DNA of 11,368 bases from Firmicutes bacterium UBA1535 (GTDB lineage Bacteria > Bacillota > Clostridia > Tissierellales > Sedimentibacteraceae). A program made the position numbers and the translations under genes. Where the stretch lies: positions 1 through 11,368 of the forward strand of contig DCPV01000104.1 in assembly GCA_002323775.1 (NCBI GenBank), in the 5' to 3' direction. Each line of letters begins with the position of its first letter. Position 1 is the first letter of the stretch. Below the pieces are notes generated by a model. The model saw only the letters and a list, made by a program, of their open reading frames with translations. It ran no database searches and was not told where the DNA came from. This document shows positions 5,051 through 11,368 of the stretch, piece by piece.

Positions 5051-5451
5051 GCATCGCTCCATCTGACAACAAGAGTGAAGAAAAATATAAAGATTGGCCT
5101 TTAGAAGAATTAAAGACAGAATGTAAAAAAAGAGAGATTGAATTTAAAGAAACAACAAGTATTAAAGATTTAATCTCTCTTCTTGTTGAGGATGACAATA
5201 CCCCTAGATGGGGAGAAATCTATTCTAGGTTGCTGTATCATACAGGAATGAATTATGAAGAAGTTGCACGAAGAACTTTAAAGCAGATATCAGCAATATT
5301 GGATGGAGCTGGAGAAAATATTTCGTTAAAAATTGGATTACCTTATAACCCTGGTTTCACTGAAAACACAGATAATGAAATTCCAAAAGAAGTTGATAAT
5401 GGTAAAAGATTATCGCAATTAGATCAAATAGAACGAATGTTCAATATGTAA
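5041..5451 (+). CDS. Frameshifted T-like extension of tail chaperone (GT)
   Basis: The frame runs without a stop from 5038 to the TAA at 5449-5451 but has no convincing start of its own. It overlaps the end of the G-like gene, and the only starts inside it (a TTG at 5230, an ATG at 5248) lack an RBS and would discard conserved-looking sequence such as DWPLEELKTECKKREIEFKE, DLISLLVEDDNTPRWGEIYS and RLLYHTGMNYEEVARRT. Joined to G by a -1 shift, the product would be about 250 residues, near the size expected for a lambda GT-type chaperone, which recruits tube subunits to the tape measure. The C-terminal part ending SQLDQIERMFNM is charged and followed by the tape measure gene 15 bases later. Treated as a separate gene it would be an orphan fragment. 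Confidence 0.7.
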   Translation, partial: LGLSIAPSDNKSEEKYKDWPLEELKTECKKREIEFKETTSIKDLISLLVEDDNTPRWGEIYSRLLYHTGMNYEEVARRTLKQISAILDGAGENISLKIGLPYNPGFTENTDNEIPKEVDNGKRLSQLDQIERMFNM

Positions 5452-5466
5452 TGGTGGTGATTTAAA

Positions 5467-8418
5467 ATGAGTAATACACCGATAATAATACAAAAATTAG
5501 AACTTGATTATAAACAGCCTATAAAATCAACAGAGGCTTTTGCAAAAGTTATTAAGGAACTAAATAAAGAACTAAAAAATATAAAAGATTCTGCAAGAAT
5601 GAGTGTTAGTGACATTGATAAATTAGTTAAAAGTATGAAAAGCGTTAATAAATCTATTGAAATAGAAATTAATGTTAACTCTAAAGCAACTAATGAAGCT
5701 ATTAATAAAACAGCTCAAAACATCATAAATTTTGGTGTCGCAAATAAAAAAGTGTTTACTGATGCTGAAGAGGATGTTCGCAAATATATTCAAGCTGTAA
5801 ATGATACACCGAAAAATATATCTGTTCCTAATATATCACCTAATATCAAAGAATCTGCTGACAATAATACATTAGCTAAAATAAAAGACTTACTACCAAA
5901 TGAATCTGCCATTGATTATATGGTTAGTAAATTTGCTCCTGGTTGGATTAAATTAATCCCTTGGGCTTTAGACGTAGTCAGTGTTTTAGGTCCATATATT
6001 TATAATATGATGAAGGCCGGAGATGTTACAGCAGAATTTAAGGAAAGACAAAAAGAAATAACAGAAACAAGTATAAAACAAAAGGAAAGTATCGAAAAAA
6101 CTAAAGCTGAAATGCTTGCACAGGCTGAAATGGCTGAAAGATTAGCTGATAAGATAGATGAATTGAGCAAAAAAGAAAATCTTAACTTCGCAGAAAAAGC
6201 TCAAATGAAATCTATTGTTGAACAATTGAACTCAATCTACCCTAATATATCTTTAATTATAGATGAGCAAACAGGCAAATTGAATGGCAATACAAGTGCT
6301 ATTAGAGAAAACATAAAGGCTATGAAAGACCAAGCAATACAGCAAGCTTATAAAGCTAAAACGGACCAAGTGGCTGGCGATTATGTAGTACAAGAAATTC
6401 TTGCTGGTGACCTAAAATTAAAGATAGACGAGAAAAAAAGAGAGCTTAAGGAATTAGAGAAAAGCACAGACCAAAGCGAAAGTTCTGAATACGAGAACGG
6501 AACTATTACGGGTTCAACAATACGAGATAATGCTCTTACAATAAGCAACTTAAAAGGCGATATAGAAGATTTAACTAGGCAATGGGAAAAAGCTACAGAT
6601 AAGCTTTCTGAATATGACAAAGAACTTGATAAACTCAATAAACGAGAAGAGTACAGAACGAGTAATGGTTTTGATGATATCCCTTTATATGATGTAGAAA
6701 AAGGTGAATGGATTGTCGGAACTCCTAAAAAAAGCAAAACAGCTACTAATAACAACGATTCCAATAACGACAATGATGACGATAAAAATAAAAACTATAA
6801 AAACGAGGCTCTAGCAAATGCACTAAAACAACTTGATTACGAAAAATATGTAAAGCTAATTGACACAGAGGTCGAATTGGCAAAGCTTATTAAGTTTAAA
6901 AAAATCTACAGCATGAATGCCGATGAACTCTTAGATATTGATAAACGTATCTATAGTGCAAGAGAAAACTTAAAATCAGAAACTTTAAAGCATTCAGTGG
7001 ATTGGATTAACGAGAAAAAATCATTAGATGAATTGTCTATTGAAGAAGAAATCGCAGCATGGGAAAGAGTTTTATTAAATCAAAAGGATAATATTGAAGC
7101 TGAGAAACAAGCAAACCTAAATCTTCATATGCTTAGAAAGCAATTACTTGAAGAAACCTCTAAAAAAGAGGAAGATATAATTAGGCATTTAGCTAACATA
7201 AGCAAACTTTCAACAGAAGAACAAATTGAAAGATATAAAGAACTATACTCTGTACAAGCTAAAAATTATACAGAGGAGCACTCTCGCACAGAAAACTTAT
7301 TTAATCTCTATAAAAATTTGCTTAGCGAGCAACAAAACAAAATTAAAGAGGCTTATGATGATCGTATCAAACAAATTGACGAAGAAGCCAATAAAAAGAA
7401 AAAGGCTAAGCAAGAGGAAATTAAAAATCTTCAAGAGGAGTTAAAATTACTTGATAGAAAAGATAGCGAGCGTTCCTATGAGCACAAAACATCTGACATT
7501 CAAAAAGATATTGATTATTGGAGCATTAGGACTGGCGAAGATGCAAGAAAGAAACTCATTGAGCTTCAAAAACAACTTGAAGAGGAGAAATACAAGCACG
7601 AGCTTGAAATGCAGAAACAAAACATCAACGACAAAATAGATGGGCTTGAAGGAGAGGTTGATGAAATTGAAAGGCTTGCTAATGAGGAAAAAGATAAGTA
7701 TAAAATAGCTTATGAAAAAATTGCAAAGGCTTTTGACGAGCATGGTGCATACATAGTCGCAGCTGCTGGAACAATGGCACAGAATTCCTATAATGCTTGG
7801 AAAGAAAACTATTTAGATAAGATTTTGCTTGATTTAAAAAATGGAAATCTTACGGATTTCCAAAATACCACTGATGGATTAAATAACTCGCTTGATGATT
7901 TAAAAAACAAAACTCCAGATTATAATGGTAATATTAATAATTTTATGATTTATTCAGCTGCAAATTCTATATTAGAACTTAAAAAGAGATGGCACGATGG
8001 AGATATCTCAGCAGCAGGCGAAGCAAAGGAATTCTATGATAAGTTACGAGGTTATGGTATTAATGGCGTAAAAGTAGCAGAGACATTAAATGCTATGGAC
8101 TACGAAAAGGCAAAAAATTATATTGCTGGATTTCCTAAATATCATACTGGAGGACTAGCATATTCCGAGGGTTTGGCTGTACTAAAAAAAGATGAACTTA
8201 TATTCCCACCTGAATTATCAGCAGGGATTAGAAATTTATTTCCATTACTTAAAAGTCTTGGTTATAGCAATAACAATAGTCCGAATTCCTATGATAACAG
8301 AAAGAGTGTTCAAATTGGTACTCTACTCAATATTGAAAATAACCTCATGGAAGATGATATTGATGGTGGAATTTTGTCAAGACAATTGTATAGAGAAATT
8401 AAAAATTTGCAGGCTTAG
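5467..8418 (+). CDS. Tail tape measure protein
   Basis: At 983 residues this is the largest gene in the window and has the make-up of a tape measure: an N-terminal helix with IQKLELDYKQPIKSTEAFAK, a hydrophobic segment at about 156-181 (FAPGWIKLIPWALDVVSVLG), long charged coiled-coil stretches (about 190-395 and 450-760), an Asn/Asp-rich hinge at about 427-442, and a C-terminal YHTGGLAYSEGLAVLKKDEL at about 892-911 that is the familiar ending of Gram-positive phage tape measures. Tail length follows tape length; at about 0.15 nm per residue this predicts a tail near 145 nm. The hydrophobic segment may help to pass DNA or the tail tip across the target membrane. No peptidoglycan hydrolase domain is apparent. 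The ATG follows GGTGGTGAT. The gene appears intact, ending LSRQLYREIKNLQA. Confidence 0.88.
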   Translation: MSNTPIIIQKLELDYKQPIKSTEAFAKVIKELNKELKNIKDSARMSVSDIDKLVKSMKSVNKSIEIEINVNSKATNEAINKTAQNIINFGVANKKVFTDAEEDVRKYIQAVNDTPKNISVPNISPNIKESADNNTLAKIKDLLPNESAIDYMVSKFAPGWIKLIPWALDVVSVLGPYIYNMMKAGDVTAEFKERQKEITETSIKQKESIEKTKAEMLAQAEMAERLADKIDELSKKENLNFAEKAQMKSIVEQLNSIYPNISLIIDEQTGKLNGNTSAIRENIKAMKDQAIQQAYKAKTDQVAGDYVVQEILAGDLKLKIDEKKRELKELEKSTDQSESSEYENGTITGSTIRDNALTISNLKGDIEDLTRQWEKATDKLSEYDKELDKLNKREEYRTSNGFDDIPLYDVEKGEWIVGTPKKSKTATNNNDSNNDNDDDKNKNYKNEALANALKQLDYEKYVKLIDTEVELAKLIKFKKIYSMNADELLDIDKRIYSARENLKSETLKHSVDWINEKKSLDELSIEEEIAAWERVLLNQKDNIEAEKQANLNLHMLRKQLLEETSKKEEDIIRHLANISKLSTEEQIERYKELYSVQAKNYTEEHSRTENLFNLYKNLLSEQQNKIKEAYDDRIKQIDEEANKKKKAKQEEIKNLQEELKLLDRKDSERSYEHKTSDIQKDIDYWSIRTGEDARKKLIELQKQLEEEKYKHELEMQKQNINDKIDGLEGEVDEIERLANEEKDKYKIAYEKIAKAFDEHGAYIVAAAGTMAQNSYNAWKENYLDKILLDLKNGNLTDFQNTTDGLNNSLDDLKNKTPDYNGNINNFMIYSAANSILELKKRWHDGDISAAGEAKEFYDKLRGYGINGVKVAETLNAMDYEKAKNYIAGFPKYHTGGLAYSEGLAVLKKDELIFPPELSAGIRNLFPLLKSLGYSNNNSPNSYDNRKSVQIGTLLNIENNLMEDDIDGGILSRQLYREIKNLQA

Positions 8419-8440
8419 AATTTACTTTTAAGCCTGTTTT
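8410..8440 (+). terminator. Hairpin at the tape measure stop
   Basis: Arms CAGGCTTA (8410-8417) and TAAGCCTG (8429-8436) pair perfectly over an 11-base loop and are followed by TTTT (8437-8440). The left arm includes the last codons of the tape measure gene. It looks like a weak rho-independent terminator. Confidence 0.55.
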
Positions 8441-8453
8441 AATTTAAAAATTT

Positions 8454-8474
8454 AGCTTAGAAATCTAAGCTTTT
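8454..8474 (+). terminator. Second hairpin before the fibre genes
   Basis: Arms AGCTTAG (8454-8460) and CTAAGCT (8465-8471) with a 4-base loop, then TTT. It directly follows the hairpin at 8410-8436, so the tail core and the fibre module are separated by a double terminator-like structure, allowing only part of the transcripts to continue. Confidence 0.5.
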
Positions 8475-8495
8475 ATAATTTAAGGAGGATTAATT

Positions 8496-8978
8496 ATGAT
8501 ATTAAATGAAAAATTTGTGTGGTCTCCAAAATGGAGAATATTAAAACATGATAAGAACATGAATTTATATGAGACAGAGAATGTTGATGGAAATATTCTT
8601 TTAAACGAAGGTATCAATGCTATGCTTAAACTTTTGTGTGGCGAGAGTGGCATCAATCCTTTTAATAATGCTAATTCGTATATAGGCGTTGGTGATAGCG
8701 CTATAGCTACTAGCGAAGCTCAAACAGGATTACAAGGAGTAAATATAACTTATGCACAAGTAGATGATACTTACCCTAAAATTGATAAAAACAAAGCTAT
8801 AGTTAGAGCTACTTTTGATGGCAACACAGGCAATCATGATTGGAAAGAATTCACATGGTCAAATGGTAACTCTAATAGTTCTATCAACTTAAATAGAAAA
8901 GTTGATGATAAACCAAGAACTAAAGTCGAGGGCGATATTTGGGTATTGGAACTTAATGTAACTATATTTAATGGTTAA
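8496..8978 (+). CDS. Virion-associated structural protein upstream of fibre
   Basis: The 160-residue protein contains NILLNEGINAMLKLLCGESG followed by SYIGVGDSAIATSEAQTGLQ, a pattern I know from small structural proteins encoded just ahead of tail fibres in many phages (a 'new-end helix' then a glycine-rich IGVGd/t...T-L motif). The remainder is beta-rich, with ATFDGNTGNHDWKEFTWSNG. It is probably a tail tip or fibre-attachment component; its exact job is unknown. AAGGAGG (8482-8488) gives a strong RBS for the ATG. It is the first gene of the distal module and lies directly after the two hairpins, whereas in complete siphophages several tail-tip genes would lie between it and the tape measure. 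Confidence 0.55.
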   Translation: MILNEKFVWSPKWRILKHDKNMNLYETENVDGNILLNEGINAMLKLLCGESGINPFNNANSYIGVGDSAIATSEAQTGLQGVNITYAQVDDTYPKIDKNKAIVRATFDGNTGNHDWKEFTWSNGNSNSSINLNRKVDDKPRTKVEGDIWVLELNVTIFNG

Positions 8979-8992
8979 GGTTGGTGATTATT

Positions 8993-10570
8993 ATGGCTAA
9001 AACTAATTGGCAAGACCCTAGAACTGGCGAGATTATCTCTCCTCATATATCCGGACTTCAAGAAGCCGTTGGAAAACTAGAGGAAAGCATAGGTATCGAA
9101 ACTATAACCGAAACAAATATGCAATTGTCAGAGGTTTTTATTTCAGGTAATGATAGGTATAGAATATATCAAGCACCAGAAGGAAAAAGAAACTGGCTAA
9201 TCTCCCCTGCTCCAATAATCAAAAAAAATGGAGTTAATATAACTAATGATTTTGAGATTGACTATGGCGGCGGAGCTGTTGTTTTTACAAACCCTATAAC
9301 TGAAAGCGATGTTTTAACAGCAGATGTTAAACACACTATTAAAACTGAAAATGTTTTAACCAAGCAAGATTACGCATCTAAATCCGAAGCCGAGGTCGGT
9401 GCTGATAATACAAAAGTTATGACACCCTTAAAAGTTAGAGAGTTTTTTATAGCCAACGGTGGTGGAAGTGGTGGAGTTACTAACGTAGTATTTCAAAGCG
9501 GAAAGAAATATTATAAATTTACAGCAACTGATGCAGTTAATAATTTTGAGATACCAAGCGAGTTATTTAATCCCGCTAATGATGTTGTTGAATTAATTCA
9601 TGGTGGAAATATACCACTAATTAAAGATGAAAATTATACATTAGTAGGCAATTTAGTAACTTTTATAGGTTATTCTTTAGATATAGGTGATGATATACAT
9701 TGTTTGATAACCAATACAGCTTATAGCTACAATGCTTTAAGCGATAAGCCTGATTTAAGTAATATAGTAAGATACAGTGAAGCTGAGTTAGGCACTCCGA
9801 TTAGCGTTAATGCTAATACTTTAGGTGGACAATTACCTAGTTATTATGCTAAATCAGATGATTTTTCTAATACTAACAATAAAGTAGGCGTACTTGAGAC
9901 AAATATTGAAGAAAAAACAGACAAGGATAAAGTTTATTCTTTAAATTACGAATATTATAAAAACTTACCTAGTGGGGCGGATTTAAATGAGTATAAAAAT
10001 CCAAATGTATATGCTTGGACAAGTAATTCTATACCACCGACCCTTATAAATGCTCCTACAGAATTAACTGACTCTGGTGCATACGGAAAACTTATCGTTG
10101 AACACGGCAGAAACTATTATGATTTAATTTTACAAACGCTAAAATTTACTAAATCAAAAAAAAGTTATGAATTTGTTAGATATTTTGCTTCAGATATAGG
10201 GTGGTGTAGTTGGCAAGAAATAGCCACAACAGAAAAAATAGATATTTTACTAACAGCTAACACAGGATATAAAATAACACATCAAGAATGTTATAAAATT
10301 AATAATTTAATTTTTATAAATGCGAGATTTAAAAAATCAGATGATGGACTTTTTACAGACATACATAATCCAGTAATGGTTGCAACTTTGCCTTATATGC
10401 CAAAAACTTTTAATGTACAGTTATCTACAGTAACTGGCATAGCTTCAGGAAGTCCCGCTATATCTAATAGTTCGGCATACATAAGCTTAACTGGTACTCT
10501 TTTGATAATGTTTAAGAAGATTACTTACGACTGTGATTACATATCTGTATCAGGTAGCTTTGCTATATAG
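8993..10570 (+). CDS. Tail fibre / receptor-binding protein with knob-like domain
   Basis: A 525-residue modular fibre. The N-terminus MAKTNWQDPRTGEIISPHIS probably attaches to the particle. Residues about 125-150 (QDYASKSEAEVGADNTKVMT) are a repeat common to phage fibres. A glycine linker (GGGSGG, about 156-161) separates two parts, and NANTLGGQLPSYYAKSDDF is another fibre shaft motif. Residues about 328-408 (LNEYKNPNVYAW, then INAPTELTDSGAYGKLIVEH, then GWCSWQEI) match the layout of the pyocin-knob domain, which binds cell-surface glycans. The last part is beta-rich and should be the tip. The ATG at 8993 fits GGTGAT (8983-8988) better than the in-frame TTG at 8981. The likely role is recognition of the target cell, so its specificity defines the host range. 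Confidence 0.8.
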   Translation: MAKTNWQDPRTGEIISPHISGLQEAVGKLEESIGIETITETNMQLSEVFISGNDRYRIYQAPEGKRNWLISPAPIIKKNGVNITNDFEIDYGGGAVVFTNPITESDVLTADVKHTIKTENVLTKQDYASKSEAEVGADNTKVMTPLKVREFFIANGGGSGGVTNVVFQSGKKYYKFTATDAVNNFEIPSELFNPANDVVELIHGGNIPLIKDENYTLVGNLVTFIGYSLDIGDDIHCLITNTAYSYNALSDKPDLSNIVRYSEAELGTPISVNANTLGGQLPSYYAKSDDFSNTNNKVGVLETNIEEKTDKDKVYSLNYEYYKNLPSGADLNEYKNPNVYAWTSNSIPPTLINAPTELTDSGAYGKLIVEHGRNYYDLILQTLKFTKSKKSYEFVRYFASDIGWCSWQEIATTEKIDILLTANTGYKITHQECYKINNLIFINARFKKSDDGLFTDIHNPVMVATLPYMPKTFNVQLSTVTGIASGSPAISNSSAYISLTGTLLIMFKKITYDCDYISVSGSFAI

Positions 10571-10579
10571 GAGGTAAAT

Positions 10580-10993
10580 ATGCAAATATGGAAAATAGAT
10601 TATAAAGGATTTTTTACAGAGAGTATGATTATTAATGAAGAAGAATTAACTGAACTAGATATTGTTGCTCCTGTAAATACTGATGAAACAAATACATTTT
10701 ATAAACCTAAATGGAATGGCATGGAGTGGATAGAAGGTGCAACAGCAGAAGAAATAGCAGAGTGGAATGAACAACAAAACTCCCCTCCCTTATCTAAACA
10801 AATAGAAGATTTAAAAACTCAAATCGCTGAAACAGACTATCAAATCATAAAATGTTATGAATACAATTTAGTCAACAAAGAACTACCTTATGATGTAGAA
10901 TCGCTACATATTTATAGACAAGCTTTAAGAGATGAAATAAACCAGTTAGAATTACAAGAACAAGGAGGTGTTGATAATGCCAGAAACATATAG
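10580..10993 (+). CDS. Fibre-associated accessory protein (possible fibre chaperone)
   Basis: A 137-residue protein that begins MQIWKIDYKGFFTESMIINE and contains FYKPKWNGMEWIEGATAEEI, the 'PkWnG-W-EgAt-EEI' motif seen in small proteins that follow fibre genes in Gram-positive phages (XkdW-like and similar), followed by a long charged helix (about 70-130). Such genes are thought to help fold or attach the fibre; whether this one does so is inference. AGGAGG of its RBS overlaps the stop of the fibre gene, so translation is likely coupled. Its own 3' end overlaps the next gene by 17 bases in another frame, and the sequence AAGGAGGTG inside its end serves as the RBS for that gene. Confidence 0.65.
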   Translation: MQIWKIDYKGFFTESMIINEEELTELDIVAPVNTDETNTFYKPKWNGMEWIEGATAEEIAEWNEQQNSPPLSKQIEDLKTQIAETDYQIIKCYEYNLVNKELPYDVESLHIYRQALRDEINQLELQEQGGVDNARNI

Positions 10994-11368
10994 TACAACA
11001 CTTAAACATGATAATGGAATTGACTATCTTGCCCCTCGTACCATAGCAGACAATGTTAGTATGGTAGACGGTAGAACGGTAGAAGTTAATGTATCTGAAA
11101 TAAAGCAGGAATTGGAACAGAAAGCGGATAAACAATGGATGCCTGATAATTGGAAAACAGAAAGCGACTTACCTAGCGCTTATCCTAATAAAACTACAAC
11201 TATTTTTTATGCTAATAATTTTTTAGGATTTTCTGTTTGTATTGTAGAGACTAAAATAATAAGTCCATATATGGGAATTCAAACGATATCATCAAATAGT
11301 GCATATGGTGGTACACAACTTAAATATCGGCTTGTTGAAACCACTAATTGGGGAACAGCAAGGACAAT
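10977..11368 (+). CDS. Second fibre-like protein, partial (C-terminus beyond window)
   Basis: Starting at an ATG behind AAGGAGGTG (10962-10970), the frame stays open to the window edge (130 codons). The product begins MPETYSTTLKHDNGIDYLAP and has a shaft-like SEIKQELEQKADKQWMPDNW. A later segment, DLPSAYPNKTTTIFYANN to YRLVETTNWGTART, has the outline of the beta-rich knob-type domain found in the preceding fibre, which would make it a second receptor-binding protein or fibre tip. The assignment is by context and general character; no named family is certain, and the rest of the gene lies beyond the window. Confidence 0.6.
   Translation, partial: MPETYSTTLKHDNGIDYLAPRTIADNVSMVDGRTVEVNVSEIKQELEQKADKQWMPDNWKTESDLPSAYPNKTTTIFYANNFLGFSVCIVETKIISPYMGIQTISSNSAYGGTQLKYRLVETTNWGTART

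Noticed and set aside
6381..7743. Several ORFs in other frames and on the minus strand within the tape measure
   Set aside because: They are shadows of a long, compositionally biased coiled-coil gene; Ser/Leu- or Lys-rich translations reflect the antisense or shifted reading.
10872..11135. Minus-strand 87-codon ORF
   Set aside because: Antisense to the accessory protein and second fibre, both with RBSs and protein-like sequence.
8993..11368. Phase-variable or recombinational fibre switching
   Set aside because: No inverted repeats, invertase gene or reverse-transcriptase cassette is visible near the fibre genes in this window.

Overview
The window comes from the chromosome of a low-GC, endospore-forming Firmicute, most likely a member of the Clostridia. 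The base composition is strongly AT-rich, ribosome binding sites are strong GGAGG types, and the left edge carries two sporulation genes, spmA and (partly) spmB, on the minus strand. Everything from about 1300 rightwards is phage-derived.

Layout: (1) 1-1092, host spore-maturation genes spmB (cut by the window edge) and spmA. (2) 1093-1323, a gap holding three tandem 28-bp-spaced hairpins. (3) 1324-2218, a leftward immunity operon made of a CI/ImmR-like repressor and an ImmA/IrrE-type metallopeptidase. (4) 2219-2493, a divergent control region with a leftward repressor promoter, a rightward early promoter and several related TTTCGCAT/ATGCGAAA dyads that are probable repressor operators. (5) 2494-2961, a sigma-region-4-like late regulator of the ArpU/RinA kind. 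(6) 2920-3256, three degenerate tandem copies of a roughly 111-bp unit that begins inside the 3' end of the regulator, then a strong hairpin. (7) 3312-3865, two small phage ORFs and what looks like the broken tail end of a third gene. (8) 3890-8418, a non-contractile-type tail core: probable tail tube, tail assembly chaperone G with a -1 frameshifted GT extension, and a 983-residue tape measure. (9) 8410-8474, two terminator-like hairpins. (10) 8496-11368, a virion-associated protein, a tail fibre with a pyocin-knob-like region, a fibre-assembly/accessory protein and the start of a second fibre.

How the genes fit together: the repressor would hold the rightward promoter off. ImmA would destroy the repressor on induction, the late regulator would then be made, and it would switch on the tail and fibre genes. 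No integrase lies between the immunity operon and spmA. No terminase, portal, protease or capsid gene lies between the regulator and the tail genes. No distal tail/Tal or baseplate gene follows the tape measure. The element is therefore either a prophage with large internal deletions or a domesticated tail-only particle (F-type tailocin-like) whose remaining genes lie right of the window. The sequence alone does not decide this; the apparent gene remnant and the missing tail-tip genes favour decay, while the intact reading frames, RBSs and control region favour a maintained function. Lysis genes are not visible in the window.
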